DNA of 64,000 nucleotides from Diploptera punctata (taxonomy: Eukaryota; Arthropoda; Insecta; Blattodea; Blaberidae), in contig JASPKZ010007542.1 in assembly GCA_030220185.1 (NCBI GenBank), forward strand, positions 768,501-832,500, read 5' to 3'. Below, one piece after another: positions 20,977 to 32,417 of the stretch. How positions within the stretch are numbered: the stretch's first letter is position 1; each line of letters begins with the position of its first letter. The notes below the pieces were generated by a model that worked only from the letters and a program-made list of their open reading frames with translations, searched no databases and was not told the origin of the DNA. The translations under genes and the position numbers were made by a program.

Positions 20977-21430
20977 CTAGCTATCTATTGTGTCTGAAAT
21001 TATAACATCTCCATCTAAGTCGTCAATCTCAAGCATTTTTGCATGCTTGCAGAAACCGTCCCAATCCATCTCTGTAACATGTTCTATGTTCAAGTTTGAA
21101 GTTTCAGTTAATTTTAGATATGAGAGATCTGCAGTCACATTTTTTTTCTGCTATCATCTTAATTTTTTGCCCATGCTAATTCAACAGGATTAAGTTCGCA
21201 CTTGTTGGCGAAAGTGAAACTGCAGTGTATCCGTAACAATTCTTGTATGTTTTTCCTTGTTTCTAGGGGTTCAATCAGTCGATATGCCACTTCTTGCGCA
21301 TAATGCTGTCACAATTTGCACCCATGTTATAAAATCTTGTTTTGAAGAGTAAGCTGATAGTGCTTTATCGTCTTTCACGCTGTGATAGTGCACATTATCA
21401 AAATCCACCATGGAATTTGGGGATGTATTT
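20977..21430 (-). pseudogene. DDE-superfamily transposase relic, C-terminal
   Basis: On the minus strand CELNPVELAWAK is followed, after a frameshift, by ADLSYLKLTE, HVTEMDWDGFCKHAKMLE and a stop at 20977. The C-x-LNP-x-EL-x-W block is the catalytic-region signature of Tc1/mariner-like DDE domains in insects. Upstream text to about 21430 is probably the same gene but has no clear motif. No terminal repeats were found. Confidence 0.6.
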
Positions 21431-21917
21431 GTATCACTAGGGCAAGGCATTTAATGACCCATAAATTGGTAAAAAATGAAAAATAAAAAATGCATTTATG
21501 ACCTAAAAATACAAACAACTGGCCAATAAAATAAAAAAAAATTACGAAAAAAGTTAAGAATTACCAATAAAAATAATATTTATTAGATTAAGTACTCACT
21601 TGATTACTGAATTACATAAATTTAACTTAACATCAAAATATTAAAAGAAAAGTATTAAAAAATACATGTTACAGTACCTTTTATTGCAGAAATCAATTTC
21701 ATTTACACAGTGCACTTTTACAACAATTTTGAATTGAAGTTAACAATCAAAACTTGGCGGAGATTCTCAAACGTAAATGATTGTCTATTATCTGCTGACT
21801 TAAAAATGGAAAGCTCCTCTCTACTTCAACGGAAACAATTGGAGCATACTGAAAGCAACCAATGTCTCCTGGGTTTAATAATAAGCAAAGGTGCACTCGA
21901 ATGAGCTTAAGTGTAGT
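21431..21917. other. AT-rich intergenic sequence, nothing recognised
   Basis: Runs of A and T with no domain or repeat match. Confidence 0.4.
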
Positions 21918-22442
21918 TTATGTTCTTTCTTTTATGAGTTCATTTAACATCACTGTCCTTTTTTCACATTTGTTAAAATGGTAGATTTCACACTTTTGTT
22001 CACATAGTTTGTACACACACTGTTCATGTGATTGATGATATTTCACGTGTTTGCACATCTTGTGATGGAAACCATGAATCGCCAGTCCTACTATTGCATG
22101 TCTTTGAGTTGGTTGTATCCGGTCCATTCTCTGTTAACCATGACGTCCGTTGCAAAGAAGCTGCTGTCGATTTCTCTTTCCTTCTGTCTCCTTCTTTCTA
22201 TAGCTTCTTTGTATGGTTTTGTGGCAGGTAGCAGCATCTCGTGTCTCAAGTCTTCTACGAAGAAGGTTTCTCTGGTCAGCATGTAGATCTGCTACTTGGC
22301 GTATATTTGCTGGCTCCTATTGTCCTCTTTAGGTATCATGTTTTCACATTCTACAGCCTTTCCAAATCTCTGGTTGTAAGTTTATCCCATATCAATTATA
22401 TACCATATATTGCAACTGGTGTTATCACTGTCTCGAACAATC

Positions 22443-22772
22443 TCATGGCTGTTTCCAGTGATAGAGTTGTGATGTGCTCATCGTTCTTATGGCGTTTGCA
22501 GCTCTCTCCTCTATGTCTTCGTTGAAGGATTTCGCGGTTGTTTGTAATGTAAGACCTAGGTACTTGACTTTATTTACTATTTTCAGTGGCTGCTCTCCTA
22601 AGTTTAAGTTATCGTTTGCTGCGATTTTTCCTCCTCTCCTGAATATCATTTGTACGGTTTTCCTTTTATTGATGATGAAGTCGTTCTTTATTGCCCATTT
22701 TTGCAGTACATTCATGTCGCTTTGTAGTTCCTCTTTGTTTTCTAACCCTATTGCCATGTCTTCAGCATACAT
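22443..22772 (-). pseudogene. LINE H ORF2, RT catalytic and thumb region
   Basis: It begins MYAEDMAIGLENKEEL; the usual YADD is YAED here, so the first catalytic aspartate is replaced by glutamate. NKRKTVQMIFRRGG and VKYLGLTLQTTAKSF follow, the typical thumb. The change suggests loss of activity even apart from the frameshifts. Confidence 0.8.
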
Positions 22773-22812
22773 TATTAGGTTTGAACTTTTAGATTTTTTC
22801 CGATGTCTGCGG

Positions 22813-23432
22813 TCATAATGTTAAATAGCAGCGGGCTAATAGGGTCCCCTGCATGACTCCATTTGTTTGCTTTATTTCGTCTGATGTTGTCACTTCATCC
22901 GTTATCTGCATCCAGTTGTGCCTCAAGATATCTTGTATCATACGAACTATGGGGTGATCATTTCCAACCATATTCTTTAGTTTTCGAAGCAGCTTTTCTC
23001 TGTTTACATAATCGAAGGCTTTTTCATAGTCTATGAATATCACGTAGTACTTCCTTTCGGCTTGCTGAGGGCGAATTTTATCTCTTGAAGGAGTGTTGCT
23101 GCTGCCTGAAGGGTAGATTTCCCCCTTCTGAAATCAAATTGGTTTTCTGGTATGTAAGGGTGGATAATGGTCGTTAATCTGTTTGTTAGGATCTTCGTAA
23201 ATATGACGTTTTCCAGCGCCACTCCTCTATAAGAGTTCATGTCGTCTGAGCTCCCTTTACCTTTGTGCAGTACTTTCAATGTTGCCTTTCTCCATTGCTG
23301 GGGTGTGACTCCTGTACTCAGACACTTATTAAATATTTCTGTCCATGTTTTTGACATTATTTCTGCTGTCGCCTTCAAGTGTTCATAGACTATTTGATCC
23401 GGGCCGGGTGCTTTTTTTGTTTTTTTCTTCAC
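22813..23432 (-). pseudogene. LINE H ORF2, RT fingers and palm in two frames
   Basis: Frames 23432-23040 and 23043-22813 carry KKAPGPDQIVYEHLKA, WRKATLKVLHKGKGSSDD, SYRGVALENVIFTKIL, FDFRRGKSTLQAA, then MIFIDYEKAFDYVNREKL and TNGVMQGTLLA. The join is a frameshift near 23040, which falls inside the RT core. Confidence 0.8.
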
Positions 23433-23628
23433 CGATGCATGTGACTACTTCTTCCTCCGTTATTTCCATTCCCTTTTCTGTTGTCGTTGTGTGTTCGTTG
23501 GGGTTTAATTCATAGGCTTCAGCTTGGTTTCCTTTTGTTAAAAATCTTGGAGAAGTGGTCTCCCCAATTTACTATTGGTATCTCTTTCATAACAGTTCTT
23601 GTCTTCCTCTGTAGGTAGGAATGGGTTC

Positions 23629-24573
23629 TTATCTGCATCTTCTGCCATCCGACGAGCTTCTTCTTCCAATATATGTTCCTCTTCTGGTTTTAATTGTTGC
23701 TTTGTACAATTTCCTCCTCCTGGCATAGTTTTCAAAGTTTTCTATTCTCTTTGTGGATTTTGCTACGCTTAGTGCTTTAAGTGTGGCTTTTCTTTCTTCA
23801 AAGCATTCCCTGTCGAACCATGGTTGGGCTCTTCGCCTGGTTGCAGGTTGGCAAGCACTTTTTATTAGGACGTTTGCCATATCTAGTGCTGTGTCCATTT
23901 GACCTTCTTTAGTACTTTTCCTTATTTCTTCTATGATTCCTTCATTCTGGCGCATTTTTTCCAGGTCAACTTGTCTTGATATTTTGATCTGTGTATCTTT
24001 CTTTCCCTGTTGTATCCTCTTCTTTGATATTACTACCTTCGTTGCAATAGGCACATGTTTTCTTAGGGGTGAGATACTTGAGGACCATATTCCCTTTTGT
24101 TCTATAAGTCGTATCTTTCCTCTATATAACAGTATGTCTATGGCGCTAGTTCCATTGTGCGCTATGTATGTTGGCATATCTCTTCTGTTGGATAAATCGA
24201 AACCTTCTTCTTTCAGAGTTTCCATGGCGATTTCGGATTTAGTATTTTTCTTGTCTACTCTGCAGTTTATGTCCCCCACTATTAGGATATTGTCGTCTTT
24301 CCTTGGGGCGGCAAGTGCCATCATTATCGTTTCTATTACTTCCTCCGTGTCTGCTTGTGGTCTGATATATACTGCTAAAACTGTGATTGAGTCTGTTTCT
24401 ACTATAAGTACATTTTCATCGTTAAGTATTACTTTGAATCTCCCTAGGTGAGGTTTCAGGTAGCATGAAACCCCTCCCATCGTTCTTCTATCAGTTTTCT
24501 TTCCATATTGGTGCAATCCATAAAACCCATCTATGTCTATTGGTTCCGTTGCAAATGTTTCTGTAAACACCAT
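23629..24573 (-). pseudogene. LINE H ORF2, APE-type endonuclease
   Basis: The longest frame of this element (314 codons). It has MVFTETFATEP (conserved TET), ILIVGDINCRVDKKN (GDxN) and TSAIDILLYRGKIRL. The final motif reads PLRKHVPI where SDH-P is expected, so the catalytic histidine region is altered or H is displaced. The N-terminal INVLNWNAEGLKNA lies just upstream (about 24600-24665) in another frame. The endonuclease would nick the target DNA for target-primed reverse transcription. Confidence 0.8.
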
Positions 24574-24820
24574 TATATCGTAGCTTTGTGGTTCTGTTTT
24601 AGAAAGTATTTTACGGCGTTTTTTAGACCTTCTGCATTCCAGTTAAGTACATTAATTTTCAAGTGATACCCCTTCATTTCGGTACACCTTCCGAAATCGA
24701 AATCGTCTGATTATTACTCCTTCCGGCCAGGATGCCGGATTTTCTACTTGCCCTAGGAAGTTGAAAGCGGTTCCAATCCCGAATGCCTTGTTCTTCCCTC
24801 TACACTCTTGCTCTTCACGT

Positions 24821-25571
24821 TCAATGCCTCCATGAATTCCATTTTTTTCTTAGATATTTTACTACGTTCTCTGCTGTTGTGCTTTCTTTTAATCTTCCTA
24901 GGAAGAACCATGCTTTCCTCTGAGCGGCTTGGATGTCGTCGTCGGTATTTGCCTTCGTCCCTATTTTCTGTCTATTTCTTTGTGGTTTCCTGCTTCTTAT
25001 GTTTACCACTTGCGTCCATGTGTCCTCCTGATTGTCTACTTCTGTTTCCCTGGTGAAGATTCCTTCATCATTTTCCCTTGCATCTGAATTCTCCGCTCCG
25101 CATCCATGATCGTTGCTAAGCTGAGTTTTTTTGTATTGGGGGTACATCTGTTGTCCTTCTTATTTCGGCCGTATGCCTCCTGCTTGGTTCACCACTTGTA
25201 TATTGGTTATCCTTAATCCTTTCATCAATAATGTTTCCTAGTTTATTTTGTAGGAAATATATGACATTGTCTACTTTCCAGTTTATACTCTTCATGCATT
25301 CATCTTCTTGTGTTTCTTTCTCTATGGTCTGTGATTTGCATGCAAGTTGCACTGTGCACTGTGAGTTCCGTTTTGCTCCGGTAGAGTCCGCTGTCGGGTG
25401 GCTCTGGCGTTGTAATTCATCAGGTGTTTCCTGCTCCTCTCCAATAGATGTCGCTAGTTGTTCCACTGCGCTGCTGTCGTCTCCCTTGTGTATCTCTTCA
25501 AGTTGGTTATCCCTAATATCTTTTCGATATTCTATCTTTTGATAACATTTCTCATCTATAGCTGATTTCAT
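24821..25571 (-). pseudogene. LINE H ORF1-like region
   Basis: Two overlapping frames (25571-25116 and 25147-24821). The second includes AQRKAWFFLGRLKESTTAEN and VVKYLRKKW, a segment like the RRM-type or chaperone domain of some LINE ORF1 proteins. The first is charged (INWKVDNVIYFLQNKLGN, possible coiled coil). A likely further N-terminal frame is at 25924-25700. ORF1 proteins bind the element's RNA. Confidence 0.55.
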
Positions 25572-26144
25572 GATTGAAAAACATTTTATGATCTCTCTTA
25601 CCGGTTTTTGGATGTCCTCTTTTTCTTTCTTTCTTCAGGTATCCTCTCTCTTCTACTATTTCTTCAATACTTTTAGAGCACACTCAAGCCGTGTTTCAGC
25701 TACGTCCGCCATAACTCTGCAATGTCTCCTGGCTTTAACTCACAGTCAGCAAGAGAAACATTTTCACCTGACAAAGCTCTGCCAATTGAACACAATGTTG
25801 TATACCCCCTGTTCTTGGTTATACACTTCATTTTCATTGTCACTGTATCACCCACTTTACCACATGCACGGCTCAAATCATTCACCACTTTATCCACTAT
25901 TTGTAGCTGTTCCATTAATGTCACTTAGGATTTTTCCAGTGAAGTTATGGCATCAGCAAGGAATCCAAAATTAGCATTTATGTAAGAAAGTTTACCAGTA
26001 ATTTATTTACCAGCTAGCAGTTCTTGCACCTTTTTTATTGACACAGACTCACCAGTATCAACGTCGAAATTCTTACAATAATAACTGCAAGCTTGATTTC
26101 TACAATTAGTTGTTCTATATTAACAAAGAAATGAAAAGAAGAGC

Positions 26145-26215
26145 ATGGAAACTTCTTGTGAGAAAACCAAAGGAAAATTAGCCAAGAATAAGGATGGCCG
26201 TGAGTTGATGCAGGT
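26145..26215 (+). mobile_element. Weak LINE tail relic
   Basis: GCATGGAAACTTCTTGTGAG and AGAAAACCAAAGGAAAA resemble the tail at 51050-51090 (GCATGGAAGCTTCTTGTAGG, AAAACCAGGGGAAAA). Only this short stretch is comparable. Confidence 0.35.
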
Positions 26216-26309
26216 AAATTATATAGGGAAATATTGTTAAATATTAAGACAGGGTAGGGAAGTTTGGAGATCGTATGGTATAAACATGTTCAATATTGCT
26301 AATGATATT

Positions 26310-26600
26310 TTATTTTATGGCGTTTTTTTAACTAAAAGCATTAGCATCGCAATTCAAATCAGAGCGTGAATTGGCCGAAAAGTTCTGTTAAGATGTCTCT
26401 TCTTTCAGGTTTGATGTCCTTTTACGTTCCGTAAATGTAGTTTAGTTCTCTTCCCAAGGAACCTATAATCAGGATTTTTAGCCCTGAAAAATCCATCTAC
26501 CTTGTCTAGGTTTAAACACATGAACCTTGGACTAAGAGACACATTTTCAACCATTAGTCCACATGGAACTGGCTTTAGTGTCAATAAATACACAAAGTAG
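26310..26600 (-). repeat. SINE-7 copy, diverged
   Basis: A relative of 18197-18480 by the phrases TTTGATGTCCTTT/TTTGATGTACCTTT and CAATTCAAATCAGAGCGTGAA/CGTAAATCAAATCTGGGCGTGAA. On the minus strand GGACTAATGGTTGA may be an A box. Confidence 0.45.
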
Positions 26601-26673
26601 GCTGATTGTACTTTCTTTCATAAATCAATATTTATACGTAGCACAAGCCTCGTCATGACGATTCCTACACAAA

Positions 26674-27703
26674 TCTAATATATACAAATGAATGTTTGTT
26701 TATTTGTATGTATGTGTGTTTGTTTGTTTGTACTTTATGCGCGGCCATACCGTTGATCCGATTGTGCTGGGGCTTTTTGCAAAATGTTCAGGAGATTCCC
26801 GGGATGAACATAAGCTATAAGATAGTTGTGATACTGAACTCCTACACCCTTAAAAATCGCCCTTTGTAGTGGGAAAACGTGAAACAAAGTAGTTCTTTGG
26901 ACGCTTAAATGACTTACGCTGCCTAAACCATAACAAATACCCAAACTAATGTAACAGAATTGAATATCCCAAATAACTCTACAAAAAAGTCCGCGACAGC
27001 ATATGTTTATATCTTACGGATAACTTACAAATAACCATTTTTGTATTTCATTGATGCCAAGAAGATCAACACAAGTACGTAGATTCCTATCCAAGCATAG
27101 CAGCACATGGCGGGTATTCTTTTACGGATAAACTCACAATAACGCATTTTGTCTTTTATCTCATTTATGCCAAGAAAGATCGAGATAAGTAGATTCCCGG
27201 GTAATTAGCACGGGGATTCTTAAAATAATTACGACTACATTTATAATTATTTTTCATCCCGCTTATTCAACTAATCATAAGAAGTGCACTAATTTTTGTC
27301 TTTCAGCTCATTTATGCCAAGAAGATCGGGATGAGTAGATTCCCGGACAACGTCGGGTAAACAGCACGGGGTATCTAAAAATAATTACGATACAAATGTT
27401 TCCTTTTACTTATTTAACTAAACATCATCATCTTCAAGGTATGGGCCTGTTGGCCCGTTCCGCTCCCCGGCGCACTACATGCCGCAGGCGCAGGTCGTCC
27501 TAAAACACATTATTTTCGTATTTCAGCCCATTTATGTCAAGAAGATCGGGATGAGTAGATTTCCGGGCAACGCCGGGTAATCAGCAAGGGGTATCTAAAA
27601 ATGTAAAGTTAAAATTATTTTCCTTTTACTTATTCAACTAAACATAAAAGCACATTAATTTTCATTTATTTGGGCGTAGCAGCGCACGCCGGGTATTAGC
27701 TAG
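26674..27703 (+). mobile_element. Helitron, non-autonomous, with internal repeats
   Basis: It starts TCTAATATATACAAATGAAT after an A and ends in CTAG before a T, the TC...CTRR ends and A/T insertion site of Helitrons. Just before the 3' end GGCGT-AGCAGCGC-ACGCC can form the usual terminal hairpin. The first about 350 bases match the Helitron at 61684. Between 27050 and 27640 four diverged units, each starting near TTTATGCCAAGAA (about 27053, 27167, 27310, 27529), carry inner hairpins such as CCGGGCAACGCCGGG. No Rep-helicase gene is present. Confidence 0.8.
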
Positions 27704-28487
27704 TGTAGTGATACAATTGCAGATGAACTTAAATAGAGTACAAATGCCTGTATTATTATATGTGGTCCGAACCTTGCTGTTCGATTCATCTCTATGCGTA
27801 ATTTCTGTCCATTCTACGATCCTGTATTTGAAAAGGTTCCCATCTTGTAGGGGTGGCATTATCAGCACATATGTTGGATTGAATGACAAACCAATAGACA
27901 TTGTATTTCCAGGTGACTAAACACGTGTCGTGCGAGATAAGACTCGTGTATAAATAACATTTTCAACTATGTAGAAACATTCGTCTCTGTTTTCACAGTC
28001 GCACTTATCTATGAAAGCCAAACAGCATATTCATACCAAGACTGAAATATATTATTTACTTCTGTATTCATAAATTACGTACTTCCCTAATAATAGGGAG
28101 ACATTCAATCTTAAATATATTTACACATGTTATTTTCTTTGTATATAGACCATTTATATTATATGAAAACATAGTTACATGAAAAGATAACTTTACTTCA
28201 TTCCTTCTGGTTGAATTGATAAGCCCATATATTAGTATATAAAATATATGACTGCTGAATCATATATTATGATTTTAATCAGTTTGAACTACATTACGTC
28301 AAATGGTTTGCTACTGTAAATTTTCCGACTCCAGTTCGAAAGCAACTGTGATCGAGGAAAATTATTATTGAAGTTCACTCTTTAAATTGCTATTAAATAT
28401 TACTAGCACACAAAATTTTATTTGCAACACAGAAATACAAAAGTTTAAGTTTTAATACAACATCTGAGGTGAAACCAACTACATGTA
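27704..28487. other. Upstream region of the receptor gene
   Basis: AT-rich, with no repeat match. AGTATATAAAATATATG at about 28233 could serve as a TATA element, some 250 bases before the start codon, but no initiator can be fixed by eye. Confidence 0.35.
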
Positions 28488-30410
28488 ATGAATAAATATC
28501 ACAGCACAATGATTTTAAAATTGAAATTATTTGTTTTATTGGCTGTATCTGCATCTTTCTCGAACATGCATTCTAGGAATAATAGATTCCTTATACAACA
28601 AAATAAAAACTTCACGTGGAACTTCCCAGATTCTCGTTGTATTAAAATAATATATTTTCAGTCGCAGATATATTCAGATTTCATACAAGAATTCTTACCA
28701 CAAAATAAAGCTGTGCCCGTAAAAGTTACAGAAATTAAATTTTCAGAAACAAGTAACTCAAACAATATTCATTTTTGGACTGATCTGCAAGAATTTCAGA
28801 ACAATTTAATTATAATTCTGATACAAACGGAAGACGAATTGATGGAACTGTTTGAATTAATTAAACAAAATACCTCGATTAAAATGATTCGAAATCCAAG
28901 AACAAAGGTTTTAATTATATATCTCACATTCAAAAAAGAAGCGATCGAAAACCAACTACAGTGCATTGATTTTGTAAAAATCCTGTGGGAAAATTTTGAA
29001 ATTTTGAATTCCGCTAGCTTGTCCATCTATTATTCTAATTATTTATCCAAAAGAGATCTTGTAAATATATATACTGCGGTGACATTTAATCCATTTACTA
29101 ACATTCGCAAAGTATGTCACAAAATCGATAGCGGAAACATATTAAATATATCAAATTGCTTTGAAGACAAGTTATATAACATGAATGGCTATAACGTTCG
29201 CATATCAATATTTGAAAGAATTCCCACAGTGTTATTCGGTGAGACTTCTGGGCATTACATGGGAATTGATGGATTTGTATTGAATAATTTGATTCGATAT
29301 ATGAATTTTACACCAGTTATAAATATACCAGAGGATGGAATGAAATATGGATTTATGTATGAACACAATGGCACTTTCACAGGATCTCTCGGAGATATTC
29401 TATATGATAGAGCAGACATTTCAATGAATTCTCGCTTTATCAAAGATTACGGAACCTCTGATATAGAATTTACAACATCAATAATGTCTGATAATCTCTG
29501 TGTTGTTGTACCTAAATCAAAACAACTACCTAAATGGTTAACCTTGTTCAGAATATTTGATTTCAAAGTTTTGTGTGCTATTGTCATTGTGTATTTCTTA
29601 TATGGAACGCTGCACCACTTTCTGAAACTTGTAAATTCGATAATAGCCAATAATAAAGGACATAGTACTTATTTCGTAACATTGTTGGAAATATTGCCAG
29701 CATTTCTGTCGCTCTCTCTTTCACAAATGCCTTCGCCTATGTCGGAGAAAGTATTGGTTGTAATTGCTCTTATTTTTGGGATGATCATGGCTTCTTTATT
29801 TCAAGGGAGATTACTAACTGTCATTACAAAGGCTGATTACTTCGCAGATATCAACACGCTTGAAGAATTAAGCGATTCGGGCCTACTCATAGCAACGAGA
29901 TCACAGAACTTGATAGGAACTACTTTGGAAACTGACGAATCTGATCTTGATGATCAATTGAAAATTGTTTATGTAAAAGCACAAGAAAATATGTTGAAAT
30001 ATGTGGCTAAACACCAAGATATAGCTGCATTATCGAGAATGAGCAGTGCAAAACTCAACGTTTTCAGCATTAGGAATTCAGATGGATCACCTTTATTGCA
30101 TATTGTTGAAGAATGTCCCAGACTGTACTTCCTGGCATATATAGTTCGCAAAGGATCTCCTTATCTACCTGCTATCAACAAAATTGTATTGCGTCTGATT
30201 GAATCTGGATTCATGCAGCAATGGACTGAATCTACGTACTACATCATGACTTTGCAGTATAATAGCAATTCTGAACAAAATATTCCAGACAGAGCCATTT
30301 CATTTCAAGATTTACAAGTTGCATTTATGTTGCTGGCACTAGGAAATTGTTTAGTGTGTTGTGTTTTCTCACAGAGATTGCATGTAGTTAAGCAATTTCC
30401 ATTATTGTAG
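28488..30410 (+). CDS. Divergent ionotropic receptor (chemosensory), intronless
   Basis: A 640-residue single-exon protein of the ionotropic receptor (IR) family, ligand-gated cation channels related to glutamate receptors that sit in sensory neuron dendrites. A hydrophobic signal peptide spans about residues 8-25; Met8 could be an alternative start. The family architecture is complete: a short N-terminal domain, S1 from about 235, TM1 about 359-381 (FKVLCAIVIVYFLYG), a pore loop about 396-415 (FVTLLEILPAFLSLSLS), TM2 about 422-447 (VLVVIALIFGMIMASLFQ), S2, and TM3 about 609-631. The SYTANLAAFLT motif of iGluRs is replaced by SLFQGRLLTVIT and the glutamate-binding arginine is not seen, as in divergent IRs. 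No frameshift or stop is present. ATTAAA at 30515 could be the poly(A) signal. The ligand is unknown. Confidence 0.9.
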   Translation: MNKYHSTMILKLKLFVLLAVSASFSNMHSRNNRFLIQQNKNFTWNFPDSRCIKIIYFQSQIYSDFIQEFLPQNKAVPVKVTEIKFSETSNSNNIHFWTDLQEFQNNLIIILIQTEDELMELFELIKQNTSIKMIRNPRTKVLIIYLTFKKEAIENQLQCIDFVKILWENFEILNSASLSIYYSNYLSKRDLVNIYTAVTFNPFTNIRKVCHKIDSGNILNISNCFEDKLYNMNGYNVRISIFERIPTVLFGETSGHYMGIDGFVLNNLIRYMNFTPVINIPEDGMKYGFMYEHNGTFTGSLGDILYDRADISMNSRFIKDYGTSDIEFTTSIMSDNLCVVVPKSKQLPKWLTLFRIFDFKVLCAIVIVYFLYGTLHHFLKLVNSIIANNKGHSTYFVTLLEILPAFLSLSLSQMPSPMSEKVLVVIALIFGMIMASLFQGRLLTVITKADYFADINTLEELSDSGLLIATRSQNLIGTTLETDESDLDDQLKIVYVKAQENMLKYVAKHQDIAALSRMSSAKLNVFSIRNSDGSPLLHIVEECPRLYFLAYIVRKGSPYLPAINKIVLRLIESGFMQQWTESTYYIMTLQYNSNSEQNIPDRAISFQDLQVAFMLLALGNCLVCCVFSQRLHVVKQFPLL

Positions 30411-30978
30411 CCTATTTTATAGACAGAATTCCAAATAGAGTAATTGTGTCGTCAGTTAAAAATTCACTCTATTACCACTGAACTAATATAGCATGTCTCT
30501 ATTTCATCAAGGACATTAAACAGAGGGTATAAAATATATAAACTGGCAAAAAAAGAATATTAGTGACAGAGCATAAATTACTGAATGAAAAAATATTTTT
30601 CTCTGTTAGTTTGCGTTTACCTAGAAAAATTTAATTTGTGAGCATAACGCTTAAGTAATGATAGTAACAGTTTGTCTAGAATGACTGCTGCCACACAACT
30701 ATTTTTGTTTATTCGTATTTTTAACCAAGGTCTACCCTTGAATTAGAGAAACAATTACAGAAAAATTTCAAGTAAAATATCGGAAATGGAATATGCATTT
30801 TCTTTTCATGAATTATGCGACATTCATTTCAATTATGGAGTTACAAGAGGTGAAGCCAGACCTGAATTTCTTGTTTTTATCAAGAATGTTTGCCCCATCG
30901 TAGACTTGTTATATGTTCTTCAAAGGTAATTATTATTGAATCCTTGTAAATTTCTAGATAGATTTTTCACTCTTTTGC
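30411..30978. other. Downstream flank of the receptor gene
   Basis: No repeat or coding match; includes the possible ATTAAA poly(A) signal at 30515-30520. Confidence 0.4.
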
Positions 30979-31051
<73 letters not shown>

Positions 31052-31142
31052 TCTATATTATTATCATTATTATTTTTATTATTATTGTTATTTTTATTAT
31101 CATTATTATTGTGTTTTATTATTATTATTATTATTATTATTA

Positions 31143-31224
<82 letters not shown>

Positions 31225-31225
31225 G
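30979..31225. repeat. ATT microsatellite, about 245 bp
   Basis: Mostly uninterrupted ATT units with ATC, ATTT and GTT variants. The tract joins directly to LINE G1. The long open frames of tyrosine, asparagine and isoleucine over it are artefacts. Confidence 0.97.
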
Positions 31226-32157
31226 TGAAATGCCTTCGTCAAGGTTGTAGCACTTCACCCACATTATTTAAGATATTTATACATAAAGCACTGTCAAACT
31301 GGAGCAAAAAATGTTCAGGAATGGGAGTACCAATTGGAGATGGATCAACAGATACAATATATACACTGTTATTTGCGGATGACTAGATAATAATTACTCA
31401 AGAATATGAAGACATGAAGTTTATGTTCAGAAAATTATTGGATGAATACTGTAACTGGTGTTTGAAAATAAATTTAGAAAAAAATATTTTATATGGGATG
31501 TGGGCCGAAACCGAAGATTTAATATTAGAAAATCAAAAGGGGTAGAGGATGTGAAGAATTTGAGTATCTGGGAGTAAAAATAGATAAAGACGATAAACAA
31601 GAAAGTGATATTAAGAACAGAATAAATAAAGGTAGAGCAATAACAGCAATGATGATTGGAGTCTTATGGAACAGACATATAACCACAAAAAATAAGTTAC
31701 AAATATATAATTCAATAGTGAGAAGTACTGTCACATATGGAGCTAAAGTTTGGAAATTCAACAAAAACTTATGTCGATGGAAATGGATTTCTTGAGGAGA
31801 GCAGCAAGATGTTCAAAATTAGAAAAAAATTAGAAATACTGTCATAAGAGATAAAGTGAATATTATATAGTCAGTAGTAGGTTATATAAGATATAAGCAG
31901 TTAAATTGGTATGGACACGTTCAAAGAATGCAAGAAGAAAGGTTAACCAGAAAAACATTGGAATGGTGTCCATCTGGATGAAGAAGGAAACGAAGACCTC
32001 GAAACTCGTGGATACAGGAAATAAGAACTGGAATGAGAGCAAGAGGACTGGAGGACATGGATTGGATGGAGAGAGACGAGTGGAGAAGAAAAATAAAACT
32101 TTAGGCATAGAAAAATGTGTAAACATTAAAATTCTGTATATAAATTTGAAAAAATAA
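31226..32157 (+). mobile_element. LINE G1: 5'-truncated non-LTR retrotransposon tail
   Basis: Coding-like text starts at the RT motif LRQGCSTSPTLFKIFI, continues to YTLLFADD (followed at once by a stop), and after many lesions ends with RRKRRPRNSWIQEIRTGM and GLEDMDWMERDEWRRKIKL. The 3' UTR is short with AATAAA at 32152. A minus-strand copy of the same tail is at 36503-37185. Confidence 0.82.
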
Positions 32158-32386
32158 ACATTATTCAGATGAAGACACAGAGGGCAAAGAACGATGGAGA
32201 ACTTTAATTAAGGGAAATTTGTGAATGTTTGTTACAACCTGATAGTCTATAAGTCCGTAGTCGTTCATATTTATTTATTTATTTATTTATTTGTAATGCA
32301 TGTTAATTACTAAGATTGGTTGCAGAAAACCCTCAATTATTACGAAAATTCTCAAATAATAAAATTAAATATTATGATTATTATTG

Positions 32387-32417
<31 letters not shown>

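Larger units (their letters stand above)
21918..25930 (-). mobile_element. LINE H: non-LTR retrotransposon with ORF1-like and ORF2 regions, broken
   Basis: About 4 kb on the minus strand. An ORF1-like part (25924-24821) is followed by an APE endonuclease (about 24665-23629), the RT (23432-22443) and a C-terminal cysteine/histidine block (about 22030-21918: CKHVKYHQSHEQC and CEQKCEIYHFNKC). The ORFs are cut by several frameshifts. The layout differs from LINEs B, E and F, which show no ORF1. The clade is not identified. No target duplication was found, and the 5' end may extend a little beyond 25930. Confidence 0.82.

Noticed and set aside
23933..24451. 172-codon plus-strand open frame opposite LINE H
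   Set aside because: It is the antisense shadow of the endonuclease frame at 23629-24573, hydrophobic and without a domain. Other plus frames over LINE H (22474, 25231, 25570) are rejected for the same reason.
27050..27640. CRISPR-like repeated units
   Set aside because: The units are long, diverged and lie inside a eukaryotic Helitron; there are no short identical repeats with unique spacers.
30936..31386. Long open frames rich in Leu, Tyr, Asn and Ile
   Set aside because: They are translations of the ATT microsatellite in several frames on both strands, with no other sequence content.
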